Below are positions 42,913 through 51,445 of a stretch of 64,000 nt of DNA, piece after piece. Location: NCBI GenBank assembly GCA_027486415.1, contig JAIXPC010000006.1, positions 124,001 to 188,000 on the forward strand, written 5' to 3'. The position numbers and the translations under genes are program-made. Every line of letters starts with the position of its first letter. The first letter of the stretch is position 1. The DNA comes from Sphingomonadales bacterium. Lineage in GTDB: Bacteria > Pseudomonadota > Alphaproteobacteria > Sphingomonadales > Sphingomonadaceae. The notes beneath the pieces are model-generated. The model was not told the DNA's origin. It worked only from the letters and a program-made list of their open reading frames with translations, and made no database searches.

Positions 42913-43371
42913 ATGACCCCCGAAGACAAGCTTGCCCAACTCGGCATCACCCTGCCCAATGCCGCCGCGCCGGCCGCCAACTATGTGCCCACCGTCACCG
43001 CCGGCAGCCTCATGCACATCAGCGGCCAGATCCCGTTTGCCGAGGATGGCAGCCTGATGAAGGGCCGCCTGGGCGAGAGCGTCGACGTCGCCTATGGCCA
43101 GGCCGCCGCCCGCCGCTGCGCCGTCGGCCTGATCGCCCAGATGAAGACCGCGCTGGGCGATCTTTCCCGCGTCAAGCGCGTGGTGAAGCTGGGCGTGTTC
43201 GTGTCCAGCCACCCGGATTTCACCGACCAGCCGGAAGTGGGCAATGGCGCGTCTGACCTGATGGTCGAGGTGTTCGGCGATGCCGGCCGCCATGCCCGCG
43301 CCGCCGTGGGTGTGGCCGTGCTGCCGCGCGGCGTCGCCGTCGAAGTTGATGCGGTGATCGAGATCGCCTGA
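42913..43371 (+). CDS. RidA-family protein
   Basis: A 152-residue RidA/YjgF-YER057c/UK114-type protein, of the longer form seen in many alphaproteobacteria: MTPEDKLAQLGITLPNAAAP, LMHISGQIPFAEDGSLMKG, LSRVKRVVKLGVFVSSHPDF and HARAAVGVAVLPRGVAVEVDAVIEIA. The catalytic Arg (HARAAVG) that deaminates reactive enamines and imines is in place. It should protect enzymes from 2-aminoacrylate-like imines. Its stop overlaps the next start by one base (TGATG). Confidence 0.9.
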   Translation: MTPEDKLAQLGITLPNAAAPAANYVPTVTAGSLMHISGQIPFAEDGSLMKGRLGESVDVAYGQAAARRCAVGLIAQMKTALGDLSRVKRVVKLGVFVSSHPDFTDQPEVGNGASDLMVEVFGDAGRHARAAVGVAVLPRGVAVEVDAVIEIA

Positions 43372-44498
43372 TGGAATGGCGCGTGCGCGTTGCCGGCAAG
43401 GCCAGCGAGATATCGCTGGCTGACTGGAACGCCTGCGCCGGGCCATCGAATCCGTTCGCGCAGGCTGAATTCTTCCGCGCTTTGGAGGATTCGGGCAGCG
43501 CCACCGCGCGCACCGGCTGGCAACCGGTGCACCTGGTTGCCGACGATGATGCCGGCCGCCCCGCCGGCATCATGCCCTGCTATCTGAAGACGCACAGCCA
43601 GGGCGAATATGTGTTCGATCACGCCTGGGCCGATGCGTTCGAGCGGGCGGGCGGGCGCTATTATCCCAAGTTGCAGGCCGCCTTTCCGTTCACGCCGGCC
43701 ACGGGGCCGCGCCTGCTGCTGCGCGATCCCGCCGCCGGCCCGGCGCTGATCCGCGCCGCCGAGCAGGTGGCAGCCAGCAATGATTTTTCCAGCGTCCACG
43801 CCACCTTCATCACGCCGGAACAACAGCCGCTGTTCCGCGATGCCGGCTGGCTGATGAGAACGGGCGAGCAATTCCACTGGCAGAACGACAATTACCGCGA
43901 TTTCGCCGAATTCCTCGCCGCCCTGTCCTCCTCTCGCCGCAAGATGATCCGCAAGGAGCGGGAGCGTGCGGTGGCCGGGCTGGAGATCGTGCATCTGACC
44001 GGCCGCGACATCACGGAGGCGCACTGGGATGCGTTCTGGACCTTCTATCAGGACACCGGCGCCCGCAAATGGGGCCAGCCTTATCTGAAGCGCAGCTTTT
44101 TCAGCCTGATCGGCGAGGCGATGGGTGACCGCACACTGCTCATGCTCGCACTGCGCGGCAGCCGGCCGGTGGCGGGCGCGCTGAATTTCATCGGGGATGA
44201 ATGCCTCTATGGCCGCTACTGGGGCTGCACGGAGGATGTGCCCTTCCTGCATTTCGAGCTTTGCTATTATCAGGCCATCGACTGGGCGATCGCCAATGGC
44301 CGCGCCCGCGTTGAAGCCGGCGCGCAAGGCCAGCACAAACTGGCGCGCGGTTACCGGCCCACCCCGGTGATTTCGGCGCATTTCATTCCCAACCCCGGCT
44401 TCCGCCAGGCCGTTGCCGATTATCTTGCCCGCGAAACCCGTGCGGTGATCGAGGAAATCGAGTATCTCGACCAGCATGGCCCGTTCAGGCAGGCGTAA
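43371..44498 (+). CDS. FemAB-like GNAT acyltransferase (DUF482 family)
   Basis: A 375-residue protein of the FemAB-like, peptidoglycan bridge-formation type (formerly DUF482): NPFAQAEFFRALEDSGSA, GWQPVHLVADD, GIMPCYLKTHSQGEYVFDHA, LSSSRRKMIRKERERAV, TGARKWGQPYLKRSFFSLIG and YYQAIDWAIANGRARVEAGAQG. This is a double GNAT fold with an N-terminal half of unclear specificity. It probably transfers an acyl or aminoacyl group in envelope metabolism. It is coupled to ridA by TGATG. Confidence 0.86.
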   Translation: MEWRVRVAGKASEISLADWNACAGPSNPFAQAEFFRALEDSGSATARTGWQPVHLVADDDAGRPAGIMPCYLKTHSQGEYVFDHAWADAFERAGGRYYPKLQAAFPFTPATGPRLLLRDPAAGPALIRAAEQVAASNDFSSVHATFITPEQQPLFRDAGWLMRTGEQFHWQNDNYRDFAEFLAALSSSRRKMIRKERERAVAGLEIVHLTGRDITEAHWDAFWTFYQDTGARKWGQPYLKRSFFSLIGEAMGDRTLLMLALRGSRPVAGALNFIGDECLYGRYWGCTEDVPFLHFELCYYQAIDWAIANGRARVEAGAQGQHKLARGYRPTPVISAHFIPNPGFRQAVADYLARETRAVIEEIEYLDQHGPFRQA

Positions 44499-44522
44499 GC
44501 CGGCCCGGTGTCAGGAGTGTTG

Positions 44523-45053
44523 ATGCGTCTGCTACCTGCCTTTGCCATGCTGCTGGCCGCCACCCCTGCCGTTGCGACCGAAGTCGTGCGCTTGTCCGAC
44601 AGCCAGCGCGATGCCGTGATCGCCGCCGCCGCCAATGGGCCGGAGCGTGATCCCGTGCTCACCCCCGAACAGGCCCGGCGCGAATCGGTGCTGAACCGTT
44701 CGCTCTATCCCGAATTCTATGCCGAAGGTGGCAGCCAGGTGCGTGACCGCAAGGTGCATGGCGAAATGACCATGTTCGCCGGCAGCGGCGGCACCTTCGG
44801 CATGGCCGGCACCGCCGTGGTGCCGGTGGGCGAAACCGGCAGCGCCGCCATTTCCGTGATGAAGGGCACCAGCCGCTGGGGCGGGCTGTCAGGCGTCAGC
44901 CTCGGCTATTCCAGCAACGACAGCAACTTGCTGATCGGCAACGGTTTTGGCGGTTTTGGATACGGGCAAGGCCTCGGCATCTTCGGGCGCGGGCCGTGGA
45001 CGACGCCCTATGGCCAGAGCTGGAATCCTGCCCTCCAGATGCGCCGCCGTTAA
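44523..45053 (+). CDS. Secreted protein of unknown function
   Basis: A 176-residue protein with a signal peptide (MRLLPAFAMLLAATPAVATE). The mature part has two segments: a charged region (SDSQRDAVIAAAANGPERDP, then EQARRESVLNRSLYPEFYAE) and a Gly-rich beta region (GSGGTFGMAGTAVVPVGETGSA, FGGFGYGQGLGIFGRGPW). No family is recognised. An AGGAG site lies at 44513-44517. It may be an outer-membrane or periplasmic protein. It is the last gene of the HAD-RidA run and is convergent with panC, overlapping by four bases. Confidence 0.75.
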   Translation: MRLLPAFAMLLAATPAVATEVVRLSDSQRDAVIAAAANGPERDPVLTPEQARRESVLNRSLYPEFYAEGGSQVRDRKVHGEMTMFAGSGGTFGMAGTAVVPVGETGSAAISVMKGTSRWGGLSGVSLGYSSNDSNLLIGNGFGGFGYGQGLGIFGRGPWTTPYGQSWNPALQMRRR

Positions 45054-45898
45054 AGCGCGATATTGTCGATCAGCCGCGTGGTACCGATCACGCCGGCCCC
45101 CATCAGCCGCGCACCCGGCTGTGCTGCGCCAAGGCTGTGCAGCGTCTCGCCATCGACCAGTTCCAGATAATCCAGCCGCACGAAGCCGGCGGCCTTGATT
45201 GTGCGCTCCCCCGCAGCCAGCGCGGCCGCCACCGGCATCCCGGCCAGGATCGCATCGCGCGTCGCCATCAGCGCCCGTGGCAGCGCCAGCGCGCGTTGGC
45301 GTTCATCGGCCGACAGATAGGCGTTGCGGCTGGACAGCGCCAACCCGTCATCATCGCGCACGATGGCGCAGCCGTGGATTTGGGTGCCGATATCCAGATC
45401 GGCGGCCATCCGCCGGATGATCGCCAGCTGCTGCCAGTCCTTCTCGCCAAACACCGCGTCGTCGGCCTCCGCCGCGCTCAGCAGCTTGGCCACCACGGTT
45501 GCGACGCCATCGAAATGGCCGGGGCGCACTCGCCCGCACAGCAGATCGGGCAGGCCCGACACGCGCACGAAGCTGGCAAAGCCCGGCGGATACATGGTGG
45601 CGACATCAGGCGCATAGAGGAGGCTGCAGCCCGCCCCGGCCAGCTTCACCGCATCGCCGGCCTCATCACGGGGGTAGCGATCGAGATCCTCGCCCGGCCC
45701 GAACTGCTTCGGGTTCACGAAGATGGAGGCGACCGCGACATCAGCCAACGTCAACGCCTTCGTCACCAGCGCCAGGTGGCCGGCGTGCAGCGCGCCCATG
45801 GTTGGCACCAGCGCGACTCGCTTGCCCTCAGCGCGCCAGGCGCGGACGGCGGCGCGCAATTCGGCCGGGGTTCTGACAGTGGGAAGAACAGGTGCCAT
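45050..45898 (-). CDS. panC: Pantothenate synthetase
   Basis: A 282-residue PanC, which joins pantoate to beta-alanine with ATP. The start MAPVLPTVRTPAELRAAVRA was selected; further codons upstream are antisense to mipZ. The HxGH motif is in VPTMGALHAGHLALV, KFDGVATVV-like residues appear as GHFDGVATVVAKLL, FGEKDWQQLAII carries the ATP site and SSRNAYLSADERQ matches the KMSKS-like loop. It is divergent from mipZ, with 85 bases between them. No panB is in the window. Confidence 0.96.
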   Translation of the reverse strand: MAPVLPTVRTPAELRAAVRAWRAEGKRVALVPTMGALHAGHLALVTKALTLADVAVASIFVNPKQFGPGEDLDRYPRDEAGDAVKLAGAGCSLLYAPDVATMYPPGFASFVRVSGLPDLLCGRVRPGHFDGVATVVAKLLSAAEADDAVFGEKDWQQLAIIRRMAADLDIGTQIHGCAIVRDDDGLALSSRNAYLSADERQRALALPRALMATRDAILAGMPVAAALAAGERTIKAAGFVRLDYLELVDGETLHSLGAAQPGARLMGAGVIGTTRLIDNIAL

Positions 45899-45983
45899 GG
45901 GGGTTTGACGCCGTTGCCGTTGACAGGGTGGCGGCGCTGTGGGCGATACACGCGGCAACTGCAAGCACGAACAAGGGTAGGTT

Positions 45984-46766
45984 GTGACAGCACACGTCAT
46001 CGTTCTGGCCAATGAAAAGGGCGGCACCGGCAAATCCACCACCGCCGTGCACATCGGCGTCGCGCTGGCGCTGGCGGGCAAGCGCACGGCATTGATCGAT
46101 CTCGACAGCCGGCAGCGCACCTCGGTCCGCTATCTCGAAAATCGCTGGAACCATGCCCAGAAACACGGCCTGACGTTGCCGGGCCCCGCCGCCGTGGTGG
46201 TGGCCGATGGCGAAGGCGCCGAGGCCGAACTGGCGCACCGGTTTGAACAGGCCAGCAGGGCCGTGGATTTCCTCATCGTCGATTCGCCGGGCCGCGATTC
46301 GGCGCTGGCCCGCGCCGCCATGGCCCGCGCCGACACGCTGGTGACACCGATCAACGACAGTTTCGTTGATTTCGATCTGATCGGGCAGGTCGATGGCGAC
46401 ACGTTCGAGGTGAAGAAGCCGAGCTTCTATTCCGAACTGGTGTGGGAAGCCCGCACCCGCCGCGCGCGCGAAGAGGGCCGCACGATGGACTGGGTGGTGC
46501 TGCGGAACCGCCTTTCGGCGCTGGATGCCCGCAACAAGCAGCGCGTGGGCGCGGCGCTCGACGCGCTGTCGAAACGCATCGGGTTCAAGGTGCTGCCCGG
46601 CCTGTCGGAACGCGTCATCTACCGCGAATTCTTCCCGCGCGGCCTCACCCTGCTCGATCGCGGCGCACTCACCGATTTCTCGCTGAGCCATGTCGCGGCG
46701 CGCAACGAACTGCGCGCCCTGATCGCCGGCCTGAACCTGCCCGGCGGGATCGAACTGGCGGCCTGA
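45984..46766 (+). CDS. mipZ: MipZ, division-plane positioning ATPase (ParA/MinD family)
   Basis: A 260-residue ParA-type ATPase. The deviant Walker A is KGGTGKST at residues 12-19. IDLDSRQRTSVRYLENR, PGRDSALARAAMARADTLVTPINDSFVDFDLIG, VWEARTRRAREEGRTMDWVVLRNRLSALDARNK and VIYREFFPRGLTLLD are the characteristic MipZ segments. In alphaproteobacteria MipZ binds ParB near the poles and blocks FtsZ there, so the Z ring forms at mid-cell. The start is a GTG with AAGGGTAGG upstream. It is coupled to a J-domain gene by TGATG. Confidence 0.95.
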   Translation: MTAHVIVLANEKGGTGKSTTAVHIGVALALAGKRTALIDLDSRQRTSVRYLENRWNHAQKHGLTLPGPAAVVVADGEGAEAELAHRFEQASRAVDFLIVDSPGRDSALARAAMARADTLVTPINDSFVDFDLIGQVDGDTFEVKKPSFYSELVWEARTRRAREEGRTMDWVVLRNRLSALDARNKQRVGAALDALSKRIGFKVLPGLSERVIYREFFPRGLTLLDRGALTDFSLSHVAARNELRALIAGLNLPGGIELAA

Positions 46767-47176
46767 TGGCCCTTGCCGTTCTCGCCGTGCTGGCGCTGGC
46801 GTGGTGGCTGCACCGCGACGACCTGCTGGTGCCCAACATCGTGCGGCTGGGCGGCACCGCCGTGCTCGGCCTGCTTGCCGTGCGCTTCCTCACCAGCGGG
46901 CGGCTGTTGATGGCAGTGGTAACCGGCCTTGCCGCGGCGGCCTGGTTTGTCTGGCACCAGCGCGAACGCCGGGGCAGCGGTGCCATCACGAACGCCGCCC
47001 GCCTGCTGGGCGTGCCCGAAAATGCGCCTGCCGACGTGGTGTGGCAGGCGTGGCGGCAGGCCATGCAAAGCGCCCATCCCGATGCCGGCGGCAGCGCCGA
47101 ACAGGCCCTGGCGCTTACCGAAGCGCGCGACCTGCTGGTGGCCGCTGCCGATAAACGCCGGGTATCCGATGATTGA
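46766..47176 (+). CDS. Membrane-anchored J-domain protein
   Basis: A 136-residue protein. Two or three hydrophobic stretches fill residues 1-65 (ALAVLAVLALAWWL, LLAVRFLTSG, MAVVTGLAAAAWFVW). The cytosolic tail is a short J domain: ARLLGVPENAPADVVWQAWRQ then QSAHPDAGGSAEQALALTEARDLL, with HPD present. It should stimulate DnaK at the membrane. Its start overlaps the mipZ stop by one base (TGATG). This pair is probably conserved in alphaproteobacteria, from memory. Confidence 0.83.
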   Translation: MALAVLAVLALAWWLHRDDLLVPNIVRLGGTAVLGLLAVRFLTSGRLLMAVVTGLAAAAWFVWHQRERRGSGAITNAARLLGVPENAPADVVWQAWRQAMQSAHPDAGGSAEQALALTEARDLLVAAADKRRVSDD

Positions 47177-47233
47177 CAGGCGGCAACGCGCCGGCAATCA
47201 CCAGCAGGCCCCATCATCACAGGATGTCCGCCG

Positions 47234-48613
47234 TTGACCCACCAGTTCCACCCCACGGCCCTCAGGGAATATGACATTCGCGGCATCGTCGGCGACAGCC
47301 TGACCGAAGCCGACGCACGCGCGGTGGGGCGCAGTTTCGGCACTGCCGTGCGCCGCGCCGGCGGCAACCGCGTCTGCCTGGGCCGCGATGGCCGCGACAG
47401 CAGCCCGGCGCTGGCCGGTGCGGTGGCGCAAGGGCTGATGGCAGCGGGCTGCGACGTGGTCGATGTCGGCATGGGGCCGACGCCGATGCTGTATTACAGC
47501 GTGTTCGCCCTTGGTGCCGATGCCGGCCTGATGGTGACCGGCAGCCACAATCCGCCCAACTGGAACGGTGCCAAGATGATGCTGAAAAGCCGGCCCTTCT
47601 TTGGCGCCGACATCCGTGCGCTGGGCGACATGGCCGCCGCCGGCGACTGGGAGACGGGCCAGGGCGTGATGAGCAGCCATCCGATCATGGATGACTATGT
47701 CGCGGCGCTGGCCGCCGATTTCCGCGGGCGGGCCTTCACCATCGCCTGGGATTGCGGCAACGGCGTCGCCGGCCCGGTGGTGGAGAGGCTGACGAAGATC
47801 CTGCCCGGCACCCACCACCTGCTGTTCACCGAGGTCGATGGCCGCTTCCCCAACCACCACCCCGATCCAACGGTGGAGGCCAACCTTGCTGACCTCAAGC
47901 GCACGGTCATCGAAAAGGGCTGCGATTTCGGCGTGGCCTTTGATGGCGATGCCGATCGCATCGGTGCCGTCGATGGCCAGGGCCGCGTGGTGTGGGGTGA
48001 TCAATTGCTCGGCATCCTCGCCGAACCGGTGCTGAAGGAGCTGCCCGGGTCCCCGATCATCGCCGATGTAAAGGCCAGCCAGGCGCTGTTTGACCGCATC
48101 GCCGAACTGGGTGGCAAGCCGGAAATGTGGAAGACCGGCCACAGCCTGATCAAGGCCCGCATGAAGGACGTCGGCGCCCCCATCGCCGGCGAAATGAGCG
48201 GCCATATCTTCTTTGCCCACCGCTGGCATGGCGTTGACGACGGCATTCTTGGCGCCGTCCGCCTGATCGAGGCGGTGGCCCTGTTGGGCGGTTCGCTGAC
48301 CGCGCTGAAGGACGCGATGCCGGCCATGGTCAACACGCCGGAAATGCGCTTCCAGTCGTCGGAAGAGCGCAAGTTCGCCATCGTCGCCGAAGTGCTGGCA
48401 CGGCTGAAGGCCGAAGGCGCGAGCGTCAATGAGACCGACGGCGCCCGCGTGATGCGCGCCGATGGCTGGTGGCTGCTGCGTGCGTCCAACACGCAGGATG
48501 TGCTCGTCGCCCGTGCCGAGGCCCGTGATGCCGCCGCGCTGGCGCGGTTGCAGGCCGAACTGGATGCACAACTGGCCCTGTCCGGCGTCAAGGCCGTCGC
48601 CGTCGGGCATTGA
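47234..48613 (+). CDS. Phosphomannomutase / phosphoglucomutase
   Basis: A 459-residue alpha-D-phosphohexomutase. The phosphoserine loop is [14 protein letters not shown]. The metal loop is [12 protein letters not shown]. Sugar and phosphate loops are GEMSGHIFF and [13 protein letters not shown]. It interconverts mannose- or glucose-1-phosphate and 6-phosphate for polysaccharide and nucleotide-sugar synthesis. The start is a TTG (47234) with AGGA nine bases before it; the nearby ATG at 47224 is out of frame. No other in-frame start lies upstream. Confidence 0.93.
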   Translation: MTHQFHPTALREYDIRGIVGDSLTEADARAVGRSFGTAVRRAGGNRVCLGRDGRDSSPALAGAVAQGLMAAGCDVVDVGMGPTPMLYYSVFALGADAGLMVTGSHNPPNWNGAKMMLKSRPFFGADIRALGDMAAAGDWETGQGVMSSHPIMDDYVAALAADFRGRAFTIAWDCGNGVAGPVVERLTKILPGTHHLLFTEVDGRFPNHHPDPTVEANLADLKRTVIEKGCDFGVAFDGDADRIGAVDGQGRVVWGDQLLGILAEPVLKELPGSPIIADVKASQALFDRIAELGGKPEMWKTGHSLIKARMKDVGAPIAGEMSGHIFFAHRWHGVDDGILGAVRLIEAVALLGGSLTALKDAMPAMVNTPEMRFQSSEERKFAIVAEVLARLKAEGASVNETDGARVMRADGWWLLRASNTQDVLVARAEARDAAALARLQAELDAQLALSGVKAVAVGH

Positions 48614-48656
48614 GCCCACTGGCCACCCCGGCCCTGATCGCCTAAGCCCCTGATCC

Positions 48657-49370
48657 ATGAGCATCTGGGCGACACTGGCCGGCACGGCGCTGGGCCTGGT
48701 GATCGGCGGGCCGTTGGGCGCGCTGGCGGGTGCCGCGGCTGGCGGCGCCGTCGATGCCGCACGGTCGCGCTTTGCCAGTCCTGAACGCCGCCGCGTCGCC
48801 TTCACAATCGCCGCCATCGCATTGGCCGCCAAGATGGCATCGGCAGACGGCAATGCTTCGGCGGCCGAATTCGCCACCTTCCAGCGCCTGTTCCACGTCG
48901 ACCCGCGTGAGGCCGGCAATGCCCGGCGCTTCTACGACATGGCCAAACAGTCGGTGGCCGGTTTCGAGGCCTATGCCGCGCAGGCCGCCGATCTCCTCGG
49001 CCCCGGTTCGGCAACACTGGAAGACCTGCTCGATGCGCTGTGGATGATCGCTGCCGTCGACGGCTTTCACGACGCCGAACTGGCCTATCTGGAAGCGGTG
49101 GCCGGCAAGCTGGGCTTTGACGAGGCGGCACAGGCCCGCATCCGCCGCCGTCACCTCGCCCCCGCCGCCGATGATCCCTGGGCCGTGCTGGGCGTGGAGC
49201 CGGGCAGTGATTTCAACGCCATCCGGGCCGCCTATCACACGCTCGTCAAACGCTATCACCCCGATCGGGCGCTGGCCGAAGGCGTACCGAGCGAGTTCAT
49301 CCGCGTGTCAGAGCTTCGGATGGCCGACATCAATGCCGCCTATGACCGGCTGACGGGGCGGCGGCGATGA
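48657..49370 (+). CDS. djlA: DjlA-type protein: TerB-like domain plus J domain
   Basis: A 237-residue protein. The N-terminus has a Gly/Ala-rich hydrophobic stretch at about 8-35 (LAGTALGLVIGGPLGALAGAAAGGAV) that may be a membrane anchor. Residues about 45-150 match TerB/DjlA central domains (AAIALAAKMASADGNASAAE, DLLDALWMIAAVDGFHDAEL). Residues about 170-237 are the J domain: DDPWAVLGVEPGSDFNAIRAAYHTLVKRYHPDRA with HPD. It recruits DnaK and may affect surface polysaccharide stress responses, as DjlA does in enterobacteria. It overlaps the next gene by four bases. Confidence 0.88.
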   Translation: MSIWATLAGTALGLVIGGPLGALAGAAAGGAVDAARSRFASPERRRVAFTIAAIALAAKMASADGNASAAEFATFQRLFHVDPREAGNARRFYDMAKQSVAGFEAYAAQAADLLGPGSATLEDLLDALWMIAAVDGFHDAELAYLEAVAGKLGFDEAAQARIRRRHLAPAADDPWAVLGVEPGSDFNAIRAAYHTLVKRYHPDRALAEGVPSEFIRVSELRMADINAAYDRLTGRRR

Positions 49371-50251
49371 AGCCGCTGCATCTGGCCGCCATCCTCGCCA
49401 TCGACGTGGTGTGGGGATTCAACGTCGTCGCCGTGAAGGAAGGCGTGATGTCGGCCGGGCCGATGACGGCGGTGCTGCTGCGCTATGTCGTGGCCACCCT
49501 TGTCTGCCTGCCCTTCATCCGCTGGCTGCCCGGCCGCATGGCGCTGATCCTCGCCACCGGCTTCATCGCCGGCGCGCTGTTCATGTCGCTGGGTGCGCTG
49601 TCGTTCGCGCTCGCCGACAATCTGTCGGCGCTGTCCATCGTCGGGCAGTTGGGCGTGCCGTTCAGCCTGATCCTCGCGGTGTTCTTCATGGGCGAAACCA
49701 TCCGCTGGCCGCGCGCCATGGCCATCGCTTTGTGCTTTGTCGGCGTCGTTGTCATGGGTTTCGATCCCGCCATCGCCCATGAACGCGTCGGCATCCTGCT
49801 CACTGCCGCGGCCTCGTTGTGCTGGGCGGTCGGCAATCTGCTGTTCCGCCGGCTGCAGGGCGTGCCGGTGCTGGTCATCCACGGCTGGCTGGGGCTGGTC
49901 GCGATCCCGGTGATGACGGCGCTGGCGTACAGCTTCGAACCGCAGCATCTCGCCAACATCCCCAACCTGCCACTCAGCACCTGGGGCTGGGTGGCCTATT
50001 CCGGCATCATGTCCAGCCTTGTTGGCCATGGCGGCATGACGTGGCTGTTCCAGCGTTACCCGGTCGCGGTCGTCTCGCCGCTCACCCTGCCCACCCCGCT
50101 GATTTCGGTGATGATCGCCATTGCCGTCTATGACACGCCGATCACCGGCCAGATGCTGGTGGGCGGCCTGTTGACGCTGGTAGGCGTTACCATCATCACC
50201 ATCCGCACCGCACAGCGCCGCGACAGCGATGTGCCGGTGGAGCCGACATGA
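49367..50251 (+). CDS. EamA/DMT-family transporter
   Basis: A 294-residue membrane protein with ten hydrophobic segments in two EamA repeats. Conserved features are AIDVVWGFNVVAVKEGVMSA at the start, LSALSIVGQLGVPFSLILAV at the end of the first repeat and SSLVGHGGMTWLFQRYPVAVV in the second. It probably exports small metabolites or amino acids. No substrate can be inferred. Its ATG overlaps the djlA stop by four bases and its own stop overlaps the amidase start by four. Confidence 0.9.
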   Translation: MKPLHLAAILAIDVVWGFNVVAVKEGVMSAGPMTAVLLRYVVATLVCLPFIRWLPGRMALILATGFIAGALFMSLGALSFALADNLSALSIVGQLGVPFSLILAVFFMGETIRWPRAMAIALCFVGVVVMGFDPAIAHERVGILLTAAASLCWAVGNLLFRRLQGVPVLVIHGWLGLVAIPVMTALAYSFEPQHLANIPNLPLSTWGWVAYSGIMSSLVGHGGMTWLFQRYPVAVVSPLTLPTPLISVMIAIAVYDTPITGQMLVGGLLTLVGVTIITIRTAQRRDSDVPVEPT

Positions 50252-50922
50252 TCGCCATCGAACGCGCCAGCCCCAATTTCAACGATCGGCAACTGCCCGT
50301 CGCCATCGTCGTCCTGCACTACACGGGGATGACCAGCGGCGCCGAAGCGATCGACTGGCTGGCCAATCCGGCCTCCAGCGTATCGGCGCATTATGTCGTC
50401 GCCGAAGACGGCACGGTGATCCGCATGGTGGCGGAGGACAAGCGCGCCTGGCACGCCGGGCGCAGTTACTGGCGCGGCATCACCGATGTGAACAGCGCCA
50501 GCATCGGCATCGAGATCGTCAATCCCGGCCATGAATTCGGCTATGTCCCCTTCCCGGCAGCGCAGATGGATGCCGTCCACGCGCTGGTGGCCGATATCTG
50601 CGCCCGCCACGCCATCAGGCCCGGCAACGTGATCGGCCACAGCGACATCGCGCCGACCCGCAAGGAAGATCCCGGCGAACTGTTCGACTGGCCGCGCCTC
50701 GCCCGCGCCGGCCTGGCTGCCGCGCCGAAGCCCTGCCTCGACCCCAATTGGACCGATCCCGGCTTCCTCGCCGCACTCGGCCGTTATGGTTACGACATCA
50801 CCGCGCCCCGGGAGGCCGTGATCGCCTTCCAGCGCCATCATCGCCCGGCGCGCCTTGATGGCGTGATCGACGCCGAAAGCCGCACCATCCTCAAGGGCCT
50901 GCTGCTGGCCGAAGGCCTGTAA
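50248..50922 (+). CDS. N-acetylmuramoyl-L-alanine amidase (AmpD-like, Amidase_2)
   Basis: A 224-residue amidase. The zinc ligands are in VVLHYTGM (His), GHSDIAPTRKEDPG (His, Asp/Glu region), with the SAHYVVAEDG strand and the RAWHAGRSYW loop. Residues about 165-224 form a peptidoglycan-binding-like domain (FLAALGRYGYDITAPREAVI). It splits the bond between muramic acid and the stem peptide, either in cell-wall recycling or lysis. No signal peptide is visible, which fits cytosolic AmpD-type recycling of anhydro-muropeptides. It ends the djlA-EamA run. Confidence 0.9.
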   Translation: MIAIERASPNFNDRQLPVAIVVLHYTGMTSGAEAIDWLANPASSVSAHYVVAEDGTVIRMVAEDKRAWHAGRSYWRGITDVNSASIGIEIVNPGHEFGYVPFPAAQMDAVHALVADICARHAIRPGNVIGHSDIAPTRKEDPGELFDWPRLARAGLAAAPKPCLDPNWTDPGFLAALGRYGYDITAPREAVIAFQRHHRPARLDGVIDAESRTILKGLLLAEGL

Positions 50923-50924
50923 AC

Positions 50925-50963
50925 AAAAAGGCGGCCGGCACCCGAGGGGGACATGCCGGCCGC
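50925..50963 (-). terminator. Rho-independent terminator for the DUF6522 gene
   Basis: GCGGCCGGCA (50931-50940) and TGCCGGCCGC (50954-50963) are perfect 10-base arms with a 13-base loop. On the minus strand the hairpin is followed by CTTTTTGTTT. It lies between the amidase stop and the DUF6522 stop, so it may also stop plus-strand transcription. Confidence 0.8.
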
Positions 50964-51068
50964 AAGGTGAAAGCAGGTGGCGATGGATAGGGGGGGGAGC
51001 CACCCGCTGTGGGTTCGGATCCGGCCACGATGGGGGAACCGGCCGAGGCCCCTGCTATGCCGCCCCAC

Positions 51069-51098
51069 CTCCAACATTGCAAGCCTGTAATGTTGGAG
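51069..51098. repeat. 10-10-10 inverted repeat
   Basis: CTCCAACATT (51069-51078), ten bases, then AATGTTGGAG (51089-51098), perfect. It lies eight bases from the stop of DUF6522 and 146 bases past the amidase stop. No T tract follows, so it is not a standard terminator. It could be an operator or a transcript-end hairpin. Confidence 0.6.
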
Positions 51099-51106
51099 AA
51101 TTGCGG

Positions 51107-51412
51107 CTAAATCGCACCCGGGCGGCGTGCGCCAAGCGGCAGATCGTGGCCACCGAAATCCAGCGTGGATTTCGACACCACCTCGCCCAGCGCGTCGACG
51201 ATCAGGCGCAACCGGCGCTTGTCGGTGGCAAAGGTGATGCGGAAGGTGCCGAAATCCTCGTCAACGCCGGCTTCCACCCACGAGGTGATCAGCCGGCCGG
51301 CCAGCATCGGCTGCACCTGTTCGGGCTGCAGTTTCAGCCCTTCGGCAATGACTTCGGCCGGCACGGTAAATCCCTGCCCGCTTCCTTCGATCTCGATCAT
51401 GGCCGCTGCCAT
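51107..51412 (-). CDS. DUF6522 family protein
   Basis: A 101-residue protein: MAAAMIEIEGSGQGFTVPAE, then VIAEGLKLQPEQVQPMLAGR, VEAGVDEDFGTFRITFATDK and RRLRLIVDALGEVVSKSTLD. This matches DUF6522, an alphaproteobacterial family of unknown function that sometimes lies near respiratory oxidase or nitrogen-oxide genes (from memory). A start at MIEIEG (51400) is also possible. It is divergent from rnpB with about 33 bases between, so the two may share a promoter region. Confidence 0.75.
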   Translation of the reverse strand: MAAAMIEIEGSGQGFTVPAEVIAEGLKLQPEQVQPMLAGRLITSWVEAGVDEDFGTFRITFATDKRRLRLIVDALGEVVSKSTLDFGGHDLPLGARRPGAI

Positions 51413-51445
51413 GGCGCGTGGCGGACAGAAATGCTAGAGCGGTCA

